Notes under the pieces: generated by a model
The model's database searches: none
What the model saw: the letters and a program-made list of their open reading frames with translations, nothing else
What the model was told of the DNA's origin: nothing
NCBI RefSeq assembly: GCF_018131015.1
Contig: NZ_JAFCJJ010000007.1
Location: forward strand, 124,001 to 188,000
From: Bradyrhizobium diazoefficiens
GTDB taxonomy: Bacteria; Pseudomonadota; Alphaproteobacteria; Rhizobiales; Xanthobacteraceae
Direction of reading: 5' to 3'
DNA length: 64,000 nt
Program-made: the position numbers and the translations under genes
In this document: positions 25,429 to 36,901 of the stretch, in pieces
How positions within the stretch are numbered: the stretch's first letter is position 1
How the letters are laid out: the number at the start of each line of letters is the position of its first letter

Positions 25429-26481
25429 ATGTCATCCAGATTTAAGGCTATTACCGGCACCGTGGCGATCGCCGCGCTGCTCACCCTCGGCTCGCCCGCG
25501 TTCGCGCAGTCGGACGATGCCGACGCGGAGATGCGGATCGAGCGGCTGGAGAACCAGCTGCGGCAGCTCACCGGCCAGAACGAGGAGCTGCAATATCGCA
25601 ACCGCCAGCTCGAGGAGCGGCTGCGGGCGCTCGAGGGTGGCGCGCCGGCCGCGCCCGGTCAGGTGCCGGTTCAGCCCTCCGTCGCCGCCGTGCCGCCTGC
25701 GCAGGTCGCGCCGCCCTATCGCCAGCAGCCGCCGCAACAACAGCCGGCCCAGCCGAACTACGAGCAGCCGCAGGTCGCCTCTCCCGCACCGATCGTTCAG
25801 GAGCAGCCGGGGCCGGGCGCGCCCGGCGCGCGCCGCCGCGGCGATGCGTTCGACCCGAACCAGAATCCGAATGCCCCGGGTGCGCCGCGCGCGCTCGGCG
25901 GCGGCCAGCAGCCGATGCCCGCAGGCGGCCCGGCGGCCGCGCCCGGCGGCCGTGCGGCCGGCGAGCCGCTCGACCTCTCCAATACGGGCGGCCGCTATCC
26001 GCAGGCCGCAGCACCCGCGCAGCCGGCCTATCCGCCGGCGCAGCAGGGTTATCCGGCGCCGGCTGCAGGCGGCGCGCTGGCGACCCTGCCGCCCGCGGCA
26101 ACGCCGCGCGACGAGTTCGACCTCGGCATCGGCTACATGCAGCGCAAGGACTACGCGCTCGCCGAGCAGACCATGAAGGACTTTGCGCAGAAATATCCGA
26201 GCGATCCGCTGCTCGGCGACGCCCAATACTGGCTCGGCGAGAGCTACTTCCAGCGCCAGCAATATCGCGATTCCGCCGAGGCCTTCCTCGCCGTCACCAC
26301 CAAATACGACAAGTCGGCCAAGGCGCCCGACGCCCTGCTGCGGCTCGGCCAGTCGCTTGCCGCGCTGAAGGAGAAGGAGGCCGCCTGCGCCGCCTTCGGC
26401 GAGGTCGGCCGCAAATATCCGCGTGCCTCGGCCGGCGTCAAAGCCGCGGTCGACCGCGAGCAGAAGCGGGTGAAGTGCTAG
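25429..26481 (+). CDS. cpoB: Tol-Pal associated periplasmic protein CpoB (YbgF)
   Basis: A 350-residue exported protein. Signal peptide about 1-26 (cleavage after FAQ), a coiled-coil trimerisation segment about 36-78 (RLENQLRQLTGQNEELQYRN), a long Pro/Gln/Ala-rich linker (about 80-220), and a C-terminal TPR domain (about 225-350; repeats start DEFDLGIGYMQRKDY and PLLGDAQYWLGESYF). CpoB coordinates peptidoglycan synthesis with Tol-driven constriction. The linker is far longer than in E. coli, as is usual in rhizobia. Confidence 0.93.
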   Translation: MSSRFKAITGTVAIAALLTLGSPAFAQSDDADAEMRIERLENQLRQLTGQNEELQYRNRQLEERLRALEGGAPAAPGQVPVQPSVAAVPPAQVAPPYRQQPPQQQPAQPNYEQPQVASPAPIVQEQPGPGAPGARRRGDAFDPNQNPNAPGAPRALGGGQQPMPAGGPAAAPGGRAAGEPLDLSNTGGRYPQAAAPAQPAYPPAQQGYPAPAAGGALATLPPAATPRDEFDLGIGYMQRKDYALAEQTMKDFAQKYPSDPLLGDAQYWLGESYFQRQQYRDSAEAFLAVTTKYDKSAKAPDALLRLGQSLAALKEKEAACAAFGEVGRKYPRASAGVKAAVDREQKRVKC

Positions 26482-26501
26482 CGAGCGACACCAAGCCGCT
26501 C

Positions 26502-26544
26502 GCCGTGGTTCACCTCTCCCCAGCGGGGAGAGGTGAACCACGGC
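26502..26544 (+). terminator. Perfect 20-base hairpin between cpoB and tilS
   Basis: Arms 26502-26521 and 26525-26544 are exact complements with a three-base loop. No T run follows. Its inner part (CACCTCTCCCC..GGGGAGAGGTG) looks like a common dispersed repeat in Bradyrhizobium rather than a bespoke terminator, but it would strongly fold in the mRNA. Confidence 0.65.
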
Positions 26545-26625
26545 CTGCATCCGATCCGTAGCGTCCAGGCACTGACAATGTGGTTCGCACTGCGCTAAAC
26601 AGTCTGGCGATTGCTGGGCCGCGCC

Positions 26626-27678
26626 ATGTCAGACGACGACAATTCACCGATCTCCGCGCGCGCGGCGAAGCAGCTCTTCGCCGATCTGAAGGACGCGCCG
26701 GCACTCGTGCTCGCGGTCTCGGGCGGTCCGGATTCGGTGGCGCTGATGTGGCTTGCGGCGCGCTGGCGGAGCGGCCTCGCGCGCGGCCCCGAGCTCACCG
26801 TCGTCACCGTCGATCACGGCCTGCGGAAGGAGGCGGCGCGCGAGGCGCGCGAGGTCAAGCGGCTTTCGGCCGAACTCGGACTTCCGCACCGGACGCTGCG
26901 CTGGCGCGGGGCGAAGCCGGAAACGGGCCTGCCCGCAGCGGCGCGCGAAGCCCGCTACCGCCTGCTGATGCAGGCCGCGCACGCGGCCGGCGCAACCCAT
27001 GTGCTGACCGCGCACACCCGCGACGACCAGGCCGAGACCCTCCTGATGCGACTGCTGCGCGGCAGCGGCATCGCCGGCCTGTCGGCGATGGCGCGCCTCA
27101 CGACGCGCGACGGCATCGTGCTGGCGCGCCCGCTGCTCGATGTCCCGAAGTCGCAGCTCGTTGCGACCCTGCGGCGGGCTGGAATCGGCTTCGCCGATGA
27201 TCCCACCAACCGCGATACCGCGTTCACGCGGCCGCGGCTGCGCGCGCTATTGCCGCAGCTCGCGACCGAGGGCGGCGACACGAGAAGCCTAGCGCGGCTC
27301 GCGAGCCGGCTCGCGCGCGCCAATGCGGCGCTCGAGCTGTTGACCGACGGCGCCGAGCGCTTCCTGCGCCTGCGGGATCGCGGCGATGCGCCGCAGGCGG
27401 GTGCGAAAAGTTTCGAGGCGGCAGCCTTCGCCGCGCTGCCGGAGGAAGTCCGGCTGCGGCTGCTCTCGCGGACCATCAATGCCTGCGGACACGAGGGCCC
27501 GGCGGAACTCGGCAAGGTCGAAACCCTGATGGCCACGCTCGATCGGGCCATTCTCGCCCGCCCTGCAGCCAGCAATGGCCGGCCGGCCCTGAAGCAGACG
27601 CTTGCGGGCGCCTTGATCAGCCTTGCCGGGGGGCGTATCCGGATCACGCCGGCCCCGCAGCGGCGCCGCAGGCGATGA
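26626..27678 (+). CDS. tilS: tRNA(Ile)-lysidine synthetase
   Basis: A 350-residue enzyme that uses ATP and lysine to convert C34 of the minor tRNA-Ile(CAU) to lysidine, changing its decoding to AUA. The N-type ATP pyrophosphatase loop SGGPDS lies at 32-37, followed by VDHGLR and the AHTRDDQAETLLMRLLRG segment of the PP-loop family. It lies in the conserved cpoB-tilS-ftsH order. ATG 26626 is preferred over a TTG 15 bases upstream. Confidence 0.94.
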   Translation: MSDDDNSPISARAAKQLFADLKDAPALVLAVSGGPDSVALMWLAARWRSGLARGPELTVVTVDHGLRKEAAREAREVKRLSAELGLPHRTLRWRGAKPETGLPAAAREARYRLLMQAAHAAGATHVLTAHTRDDQAETLLMRLLRGSGIAGLSAMARLTTRDGIVLARPLLDVPKSQLVATLRRAGIGFADDPTNRDTAFTRPRLRALLPQLATEGGDTRSLARLASRLARANAALELLTDGAERFLRLRDRGDAPQAGAKSFEAAAFAALPEEVRLRLLSRTINACGHEGPAELGKVETLMATLDRAILARPAASNGRPALKQTLAGALISLAGGRIRITPAPQRRRRR

Positions 27679-27931
27679 CGGCGGACCATGACACCGGCTG
27701 TTTTCCGCTGCGCGCTGTCAGGCCACCTTAACCAGGCAGGAAAAACCCCGATTCGGCCGCCATTTTTTCAGCGGGAATCGCCCTAAGATGGGATAAATAG
27801 TCCCAACTCGTTCCCTTGGCAGCGACCGGGGCGGCACCTAAATTGTATGCTTCTAACCGAGAGGATTCCTTGGGGATTTTCTCTTTGCCCAAGGATGAGG
27901 CCGCGATCCGCGCGACCACGAAGGAAGATCG

Positions 27932-29854
<1,923 letters not shown>

Positions 29855-29882
29855 AGCGCAAGCGACAGGTTGAGTCTGAAAA

Positions 29883-29908
29883 ACGCGGCGGCAACGCCGC
29901 GTTTTTTG
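29883..29908 (+). terminator. Rho-independent terminator after ftsH
   Basis: Eight-base GC arms (29883-29890, 29895-29902), GCAA tetraloop, then six T. A textbook intrinsic terminator 28 bases after the ftsH stop. Confidence 0.93.
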
Positions 29909-29922
29909 TGCGCTCAGCTCTC

Positions 29923-30056
29923 GTGCCCCGGACGCAGCGCAGCGTCCCTTTGACGGTGCGCTGCAGAGCCGGGGCCCATGCTGCAGCGGTTTGCGTGGCT
30001 TTCTGGGTCCCGGCTCTGCGCAGCAACGCTCGCGCGTTGCAGCGCGTCCGGGACAC
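29923..30056. repeat. Dispersed inverted repeat after ftsH
   Basis: Left arm GTGCCCCGGACGC... and right arm ...GCGTCCGGGACAC pair over most of their length, with an inner pair GAGCCGGGGCCC/GGGTCCCGGCTC. Together with the ftsH terminator it fills most of the 313-base gap before the binding-protein gene; the rest holds that gene's ribosome site (AGGGGAGGAG). Confidence 0.75.
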
Positions 30057-30167
30057 GGAGCCCGATCTACTCCTCGCGAATTGGTCTTGGCAGCGGTGAG
30101 ACGGCCATGACATGCTCCCCTCAAAGGCGCGGCAGCGACCGCGCCGGACAAAGGGGAGGAGAAGCGG

Positions 30168-31370
30168 ATGCGCTTGACGGCATGGGGCGCGCTTGGCGCC
30201 GTTTCGATCCTGACACTGTCTGGCCCGTCCACCGCCGCCGAGATGCGCGGCGTTACGCCAACCGAAATCCGGATCGGCCAGACCATGCCCTATAGCGGGC
30301 CGGTGTCCGCCTTCGGCGCGCTCGGCAAGGGCGAGGTCGGCTATTTCAAGATGCTGAACGAGAAGGGCGGCATCAACGGCCGCAAGGTCAACCTGATCTC
30401 GCTCGACGACAGCTACGCGCCGCCGAAATCGGTCGAGCAGACAAGGAGGCTGGTCGAGAGCGACGAGGTCGCGCTGATCTTCTCCTCGATCGGCACCGCC
30501 CACAACACCGCGATAGCGAAGTATCTGCAGTCCAAGAACGTGCCGCAGCTCTTCATCGGCTCCGGCGCCTCGAAATTCGCCGACATCGCGCAATACCCGC
30601 AGGCGACGATGGGCGTGCAGGCGCCGTTCCGCTACGAGGCGCGGCTCTATGCGCGCCACGCGCTGGCGAAGAACCCGAACGCGAAATTCGCCGTGCTCTC
30701 GCAGAACGACGATTACGGCCGCGACTATCTCGCCGGCTTGAAGGACGTGCTCGGCGAGAAGTACGACTCCGTCGTGACGGGCGCGACCTACGAGGTCCAG
30801 GACCCCACCATCGACTCCCAGATCGTGAAATTGAAGGCCTCGGGCGCCGATGTGTTCGTGATCGCGGCGACGCCGAAATTCGCGGCGCAGGCGATCCGCA
30901 AATCCTTCGAGATCGGCTGGCGTCCCCTGACGTTCCTCTCCAACGTCGCGGTGTGGATCTCGACGGTGATGGAGCCTGCGGGCGTCGAAGCCGGCACCGG
31001 CATCCTCTCCACGGCCTACGTCAAGGACCCCGACGATCCCGCCTGGAAGGACGATGCGGGCGTCAAGGGCTGGCGCGAGTTCATGACCAGATACGTGCCG
31101 GAGGCCGACCAGCACGACACCAACTACGTCAACTCCTACAACAGCGCGATGGCGCTGGAGGCGGTGCTGAAGGCCTGCGGCGACGACCTCTCGACCGAGA
31201 ACATCCTCAAGCAGGCCTATTCGATCCGCGATCTCGAGCTGCCGATGCTGCTCCCCGGCATCAAGGTTAACACCAGCCCGACCGATCACGTGCCGGTCGA
31301 CCAGATGCAGTTCATGCGCTTCAACGGAAAAACCTGGGAGCGCTTTGGCGAACTGCTGACCGGAAACTGA
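30168..31370 (+). CDS. ABC transporter periplasmic binding protein, branched-chain amino acid type
   Basis: A 400-residue type I solute-binding protein with a signal peptide of about 24 residues (cleavage near TAA). The mature start TEIRIGQTMPYSGPVSAFG and the later segment QNDDYGRDYLAGL are typical of the LivK/Peripla_BP_6 family. A strong AGGGGAGGAG precedes ATG 30168. No permease or ATPase genes adjoin, so it is an orphan component; in bradyrhizobia such proteins are numerous and bind varied aromatic or amide ligands. Ligand unknown. Confidence 0.9.
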   Translation: MRLTAWGALGAVSILTLSGPSTAAEMRGVTPTEIRIGQTMPYSGPVSAFGALGKGEVGYFKMLNEKGGINGRKVNLISLDDSYAPPKSVEQTRRLVESDEVALIFSSIGTAHNTAIAKYLQSKNVPQLFIGSGASKFADIAQYPQATMGVQAPFRYEARLYARHALAKNPNAKFAVLSQNDDYGRDYLAGLKDVLGEKYDSVVTGATYEVQDPTIDSQIVKLKASGADVFVIAATPKFAAQAIRKSFEIGWRPLTFLSNVAVWISTVMEPAGVEAGTGILSTAYVKDPDDPAWKDDAGVKGWREFMTRYVPEADQHDTNYVNSYNSAMALEAVLKACGDDLSTENILKQAYSIRDLELPMLLPGIKVNTSPTDHVPVDQMQFMRFNGKTWERFGELLTGN

Positions 31371-31400
31371 AGTCTGTTGCGGCAAGTTTGGTCGGGCCGG

Positions 31401-32393
31401 TCAGCCGCGCTTACCCCGCATGCGCTTCGCAAATTTCCACGCGGGCGCGACGATGCCGCCGACGGCGGGGATCATCAGTCCTCCGATCAGCAGCCCAATG
31501 ATGCCGTAGAGCAGCGTCTCCACCGTCCATTTGGCCGCTCCGGCCACGAACGGCAGGGCCCGGGCCGATGCGTCCGCGGCGGAATGGATGGCGTGACTGG
31601 CGGCATCGACGTCGAAGGCCTCCAGGCCATGGACGATGATGCTGCCGCCGACCCAGATCATGGCGGCCGTGCCGACGGCGCCGAGAACCGCCAGCAATCC
31701 CGGCATGCCCCGCACGAGACCTCGCCCCAGGGCGCGGCTCGCGGCGGCGGCAGATGATGTGCCCTCCCGCCTTGCGAGAGCGACGCCCACATCGTCGGCC
31801 TTCACGATTAACGCGACCACGCCATAAACGGCGACGGTGATGGCGATCCCCACGACCGACAGCACCAGCGCCTGCATCAAGAAGCTCGCATCCGGTACGG
31901 CGCCCAGGGTGATCGCCATGATCTCCGCGGAGAGAATGAAGTCGGTCTTGATGGCGCCCGCGACCTTCTCGTCCTCGAGGGCCTGCGCGCTCACGGCTGT
32001 CGTCTCCGCATGAGAATCATGGTCGCCCGCCTCGTGCGGCCAGATCGCCTCGAAGACCTTTTCGGCCCCTTCGTAGCAGAGATAGACGCCTCCCAGCACG
32101 AGGAGCGGTATCAGCAGCCGGGGAAGAAAATAGCTGAGCGCGAGCGTGCAAGGCAGCAGGATAAGGAGCTTGTTGCGCAGCGAGCCGGCCGCGATCCTGG
32201 CGACGATCGGCAATTCGCGGTCGGCCGAGAATCCGAACACGTAGCGCGGCGTCACCGCCGTGTCATCGATGACGACCGCGGCGGCCTTGGCGCCCGCCTT
32301 GGTGGCCTGGGCTGCCACGTCATCGAGCGAAGCCGCGGCGACCTTGGCGATCGCCGCGACGTCATCGAGCAGCCCAAGCAGTCCGACACTCAT
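31401..32393 (-). CDS. DUF808 (YedI-like) inner-membrane protein
   Basis: A 330-residue polytopic protein with the DUF808 start MSVGLLGLLDDVAAIAKVAA and the internal VVIDDTAVTPRYV. At least six hydrophobic segments are visible, including KLLILLPCTLALSYFLPRLL and LVLGGVYLCYEG. The family is widespread in proteobacteria and its role is not known. It is convergent with the binding-protein gene, with a 30-base gap. Confidence 0.9.
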   Translation of the reverse strand: MSVGLLGLLDDVAAIAKVAAASLDDVAAQATKAGAKAAAVVIDDTAVTPRYVFGFSADRELPIVARIAAGSLRNKLLILLPCTLALSYFLPRLLIPLLVLGGVYLCYEGAEKVFEAIWPHEAGDHDSHAETTAVSAQALEDEKVAGAIKTDFILSAEIMAITLGAVPDASFLMQALVLSVVGIAITVAVYGVVALIVKADDVGVALARREGTSSAAAASRALGRGLVRGMPGLLAVLGAVGTAAMIWVGGSIIVHGLEAFDVDAASHAIHSAADASARALPFVAGAAKWTVETLLYGIIGLLIGGLMIPAVGGIVAPAWKFAKRMRGKRG

Positions 32394-32617
32394 CGCAGCT
32401 CCTCACTTACAATTTTGCAGTCCATGTCTTTCGGACGCCGACGCGTCCAGACTGACTATCCCATGCGATCGCGCCGGGCGATGCGGCCAAGCGTTGCATC
32501 GGCCCGCACGCCGCGCTTTGCCCACGTGCACGTGACCTGCATCATGGGCGGAATTGCTTGGTCGGGATGTCGGCCTGCTGTATCGTCGGACGATTGGCAG
32601 AGATCAAGGTGGTTCAG

Positions 32618-33082
32618 GTGAGTTATATTATCAATCCTTACCAGGCGCTGATGCTTCTGAAAGAGTCGGAACAGCATGGTGGCCATCCCTGTACAAAGCA
32701 CATTAATCTGTCAAACGACCAGCTCATGGCGCGCCTCTACCAGGGTGATGGTGCGCGAAACGGCGGCATCGTCTATCTTTCGACATTCAACAGCGAGCGC
32801 GATGCCTCGAAGGCGGCGTCGCAGGCTTTCAAGAACCTGCCTGCAGGCATAACGGGCGTAATCAACCGCAAGAACATGCCCGAAATCAGGATCGACGAAA
32901 CCATCAATGTCAGGTTCGCGTTCGGGTCGGGCGTCAGAACCCTGCCCGCCAACCACGTCAAGCTGATCCTGTTCGCCAACGAGGAGCAGAAGAAGCACGG
33001 GCTTTTCTACATCAAGACTTTCTATCCCTGTCCGCCCAACTCCCTCCGCGAGACGTCCCTGGAAGGCAACGTCGACGGCTGA
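32618..33082 (+). CDS. Stand-alone RNase A-like domain protein (CdiA-CT/RNase_A_bac type)
   Basis: About 154 residues from GTG 32618; ATG 32567 or TTG 32558 would add up to 20. The whole protein follows the pattern of the bacterial RNase A-like toxin domain found at CdiA C-termini: GGHPCTKHI, an Arg in MARL eleven residues after that His, STFNSERDASKA, HVKLILFA, and the closing IKTFYP. The known active-site set (His, Arg at +11, then Thr and Tyr spaced by two) is matched by H, R, T and Y here. No signal peptide, delivery domain or immunity gene is seen. The gene is visibly less GC-rich than its neighbours, which suggests transfer. Confidence 0.75.
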   Translation: MSYIINPYQALMLLKESEQHGGHPCTKHINLSNDQLMARLYQGDGARNGGIVYLSTFNSERDASKAASQAFKNLPAGITGVINRKNMPEIRIDETINVRFAFGSGVRTLPANHVKLILFANEEQKKHGLFYIKTFYPCPPNSLRETSLEGNVDG

Positions 33083-33138
33083 CGTTTCCGGGCCGCGGGT
33101 CGCCGGCTTGCGCGTCAGAGTCGCGCGATGCGCCACGG

Positions 33139-34044
33139 TCATTGCTGGGGGCCCGAGAGGTTCAATTCACGTTCGGCCCGGAATACGTTGCCGTAGAGGG
33201 TTGCCACCCACTGGCGCCCGCGCGATGTGAGGTCGAGATAGCGTATCGCGGACTGAACTTGGGGAGCGACAGTGTTCCAGTAGAACTGCGGATACTTGTA
33301 CACGACGTCCGCCGGCGTGTCGTAGCCGAGCTTCTTGTTGAGGCCGATCTCCTCAAATTCGTAGAACAGCGCATTGGCCTTCTTCAGGTAGCAGGGGTCG
33401 CCGAGCTGCCCGATCAGATCGGCTGCCCGCAGCAGCAATCCCTCTTCCTCGTTGAGCTCGTCGTCCGAAGACGAGGAGTAGGGGAGCCGTGTGTATTCGA
33501 TGGCACGTGCGATGCGCGCGGCATCGATCTCCTCGACGCTATCGAGGCGCTCGGCAACGAACAGCTTTGAGCGGTCGACATGATAGGGCGCGAGCGCGGC
33601 GTCCGAGGAGCCTCTGGGAAGGCGAACCGTGCGGCCGCTTGCATCTGCGACATAGGACTCGCCATCGTCGCCGTGCAAAATGCCGCGGACATAGCCGATG
33701 TCGTGGGTGAGGCACGCCATGATGAAGTTGGCATAGTCGTCCACCGTCGTGTGGCGCAGGATCTGGCGGCCCATCAGGATGTCGTGCCCGACCATGGTCA
33801 CGAGCATCGAATGCTCGACGTCGTGATAGAGCGCGTCGCTGTTGCCGATGCACTCCATGGCCAGTTTCGCCGCGAAAGGAAGCGCCTCGGCGAGGCGGGC
33901 GTGGGAAGACCCGAAGCGATCCCTGGTGTCGGACATCAGGAATGATCCCAACGCGTCGGCTACCAGTCCTGGAATTGTAATCATCTCGGCTGTCATGTTG
34001 CCTGGAACCCCTGTCGTTGCCGGGAACCGGTCGCCGCCCGGCAT
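33139..34044 (-). CDS. HD-domain metal-dependent phosphohydrolase
   Basis: A 301-residue protein with HD-superfamily ligands: ALYHDVEHSM (His74, Asp75 and a nearby His) and CLTHDIGYVRG (His114-Asp115), plus a later Asp in LLRAADLIGQLGDP. This arrangement binds two metals and usually hydrolyses nucleotides or phosphodiesters. The C-terminal 60 residues form a helical tail. ATG 34044 and ATG 33996 (MTAEMITIP) are both possible starts. It is convergent with the RNase A-like gene; no functional link is shown. Confidence 0.82.
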   Translation of the reverse strand: MPGGDRFPATTGVPGNMTAEMITIPGLVADALGSFLMSDTRDRFGSSHARLAEALPFAAKLAMECIGNSDALYHDVEHSMLVTMVGHDILMGRQILRHTTVDDYANFIMACLTHDIGYVRGILHGDDGESYVADASGRTVRLPRGSSDAALAPYHVDRSKLFVAERLDSVEEIDAARIARAIEYTRLPYSSSSDDELNEEEGLLLRAADLIGQLGDPCYLKKANALFYEFEEIGLNKKLGYDTPADVVYKYPQFYWNTVAPQVQSAIRYLDLTSRGRQWVATLYGNVFRAERELNLSGPQQ

Positions 34045-34136
34045 GATGCGTCGCCTCGGGTATCTCGCCGTCGTCAGGCAAGGGCCGGGACCGGCGGCGG
34101 CTCTTGAGCTAGATCAAAAGAGCGCCGAACAGCTTG

Positions 34137-34970
34137 CTATTTCGCACCCACCACCCTGACGCCACCCAGCTTGCGTTCCTGAATGAGGTCGACAAACCGG
34201 ATGTAGGATTCGTGGAATGCATCGTGTCCCATTGGGGTGCCCGCCTGCCGGGCGTCCTCGCGCAGCCGCTGATACATGGCCAGTCGCTGCTTCAGGATTG
34301 GTCCCCATTCTTCCGTCAGATCCTGGGCCGAGATCACGCGAAAGCCGACGCTTTCGACCAGGCTGCGATAGTCGGGGATCGACCGCAGCGGCTGGATGGC
34401 CATTCCATCCCACATCAGTTGCGCGTCATTGGCGGTCAGCGGCTGATTGGCGATCCAGTCCGTGAATGCCAATCGGCCATCCGTTCCCAGAATGCGAAGG
34501 GCTTCGCCAAGCGCTCGCTTGACGTCGGGAACATGACAAAATGCTTCCTGGCTGACGACGGCGTCCACGCTCGCGTCGGGGAGCGGCACCTCCATCACGT
34601 TGCCCTCGACGATCCGCGCCGTATCGTGGAGGCCGACGCGCCTGGTCAATTCGCGTGCGCCGGCGACGCGCGCCGGCGTCAATTCGATGCCGGTGACATC
34701 GGCTCCATATTTGTGGGCCAGATAGCGCATTGTGCCGCCGAGGCCCGCGCAGAAATCGGCGACGCGCGATCCGTTGCCGATCTGCGCCGCCCGCGCCAAC
34801 TCGTCCGTAGCAGTGAGGCCGCCGTAATGATCCTGGTCATGCGCAAACAGCTCCTCGGGACGCAGGCCGTCGAGATGGCCGCGGCTGGCGCGCAGTTTCG
34901 CAAGGATGATCTCGCAAGAGATGGGATGACGATCATAGAAATAGACGACCTGTGAAGCTGCATCGCTCAT
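34137..34970 (-). CDS. SAM-dependent methyltransferase, class I
   Basis: A 277-residue Rossmann-fold methyltransferase. Motif I VADFCAGLGGT is at about 70-80, followed by the acidic end of strand 2 (VTGIEL, about 90-95), motif II-like PDASVDAVVSQEAFCHV and a post-motif GEALRILGTDGRLAFTDW. The pattern resembles sarcosine/dimethylglycine or phospholipid N-methyltransferases, but substrate is uncertain. ATG 34970 has GGAG ten bases upstream; ATG 34985 and 35015 are less likely. Confidence 0.87.
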   Translation of the reverse strand: MSDAASQVVYFYDRHPISCEIILAKLRASRGHLDGLRPEELFAHDQDHYGGLTATDELARAAQIGNGSRVADFCAGLGGTMRYLAHKYGADVTGIELTPARVAGARELTRRVGLHDTARIVEGNVMEVPLPDASVDAVVSQEAFCHVPDVKRALGEALRILGTDGRLAFTDWIANQPLTANDAQLMWDGMAIQPLRSIPDYRSLVESVGFRVISAQDLTEEWGPILKQRLAMYQRLREDARQAGTPMGHDAFHESYIRFVDLIQERKLGGVRVVGAK

Positions 34971-35211
34971 GAAATGAGTCTCCATCGCCCTGGCCGGGCC
35001 AGTCTTCGCAAGCAAACGGGGGCATCAAAACAGCAAATTGCGATGACCAATATGGCAGCGGCGCGACGGAGCGTCAGCCTGCCGCAATCAGGCCCACCCT
35101 GCCGGCTGCCCTGCAAAACGGACAGGAAGCGGGGTGACATTGCCGCCGATGTCCCACTATCGTGGTGTTCCGGTCGGACGACCGTCGTAAATCTCGTTGG
35201 TGACCTGAAAG

Positions 35212-36862
35212 ATGTCTTCTCCGACCGAACAGCAGGCCGCGGGTGGTCCCGACCACGCCGTGGCGCATTCCGCCTGGGCGCCGTTCGCAAGCTACGCGTT
35301 TTGCTGGCTGTGGCTGGCCAATACCGTGTCGGCGCTGGGGACCTGGATCCAGAACACGGCCAGCGCGTGGATCATGACGGACCCTGGCGCCAAGCCCGTT
35401 GATGGTCAGCCTGGTGCAGGCGGCCGCGCAACTGCCGGTGCTTCTGCTCGCGCTTCCGGCCGGAGCGCTTGCCGATCTGATGGATCTCAGGCGCAACCTG
35501 ATCCTCTCGAACCTGCTGATGCTGGCGGCGGCCACCGCGCTGGCGATCGTCGCGGCGCTGGGACGCCTCGATGCCGGTATTCTCCTGGCGCTGACCGCCA
35601 TGCTGGCGGTGGGCGCCGCCTTGAACAATCCGGCATGGGCCGCGTCCGTGCCGCTGACGGTGCCGCGCCAGGTGTTGCCGCAGGCGCTGGTGCTCAACGC
35701 GGTCGGGTTCAATATCGCCCGCGCCGTCGGTCCGGCGGTGGGCGGACTGATCCTGACGGTCGCCGGCGTCACGATCGCTTTCGCCGCCAACGCAGTGTCC
35801 TTCGCCTTCGTCGCGCTGGTCGTCGGCATCCTGCTGAGCTTTCCGCGCAAGGGACTGTCGATCGACGTTCCGCCCGAGGAATTTCGCTCGGCGATGCGTG
35901 TCGGCCTCGCCTACGTGCTGGCCGAGCCGGTCGTGTACGGCACGCTGGTCCGCTCGGCGGCATTCTACGGCTGCGCCAGCGCGATCTGGGCGCTGTTGCC
36001 GTTGTACGTTCGCGACGTGCTCGGGCTGTCATCTGCTGCTTTCGGCGTGATGATGGGGGTCATTGGCGCCGGTGCGGTGCTGGGCGGACTGATCATGCCG
36101 CTGCTGCGCAGATGGATCCCGCGCAACGATCTGATCATGCTGGCCGGCGTCGCCTGCAGCCTGGCCCTGGTTCCCCTCGCGCTTGTTCCCAGCACATTGA
36201 CCGCCTATCCGTCCCTGCTGGTGTTCGGTATCGGCTGGATCGTCGGCGCGTCGAATTTGCAGGCCACGGTGCAGTTGGCGGCGGCGCCGTGGGTGCGGGC
36301 GCGCGCGCTCGCGCTTTACCAGGCGATGTACAATGGCGGCATGGGTCTCGGCGCGCTGCTGTGGGGCCTGCTCGGCGAGCAAGCGAGCCTGACGGGAACG
36401 ATCCTCGCTGCGGGCCTTGTCGGTTGCGTGATCGCGCTCCTGACCCGGGCGGTGGAGTTGCCGGCCGAGATCGGCGATCCGTCGGCGCCGGCTCTGGCCG
36501 TTCCCCGCCCTCTGTCGATTGCGGAGGAGATGGCGCCGCTCCTGCACAGCGGCCGGAATCGGCTGGTCCTTGCGATCAGGTACCGCATCGATCCTGCCAA
36601 TGCCGCGGCCTTTCGCGCCGCCATGGCCGAGGTCCGGCTGGCCCGGTATCGGTACGGTGCGGTGGGGTGGGTCCTGTCCCGTGACGTCAGCGACCCCACG
36701 CACTGGGTTGAGACGTTCCGCCTCCGCGACTGGCATGAATTGCAGCGCGGGATCGAGCATTACAATTTGGCGGACAGCGAGGCCGTGGTTCGGGCCCGCT
36801 CCTATCACCTCGGCGCGGAGCCGCCCCGCATGACGCTGCTGCTGCAGGACCCGAGGACGTGA
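35212..36862 (+). pseudogene. MFS transporter (MFS_3/enterobactin exporter-like) with frameshift
   Basis: Starts at ATG 35212 (MSSPTEQQAAGG) and reads well to AWIMTD near 35380; the family continuation LAPSPLMVSLVQAAAQLPV is then found one base later in another frame up to 36862. Removing one C from the CCC at 35382-35384 restores a single reading frame of about 549 residues. It would have about 12 membrane spans and a C-terminal alpha/beta-barrel monooxygenase-like domain (NRLVLAIRYRIDPANAAAF onward), a known architecture of this family. Either a recent inactivating insertion or a sequencing error. Slippage at only three C is unlikely to be programmed. Confidence 0.85.
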
Positions 36863-36901
36863 CGCCGCGCGCGACGCAGCGGAAGAGAACTCGCGGCGAA
36901 C

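Noticed and set aside
33142..33570. 142-residue plus-strand frame after the RNase A-like gene as an immunity protein
   Set aside because: It is the complement of the HD-domain gene, lacks a ribosome site and reads as antisense noise.
35382..35384. Programmed frameshift in the MFS gene
   Set aside because: Only three C residues, no slippery heptamer and no downstream stimulatory structure evident; mutation or sequencing error is simpler.
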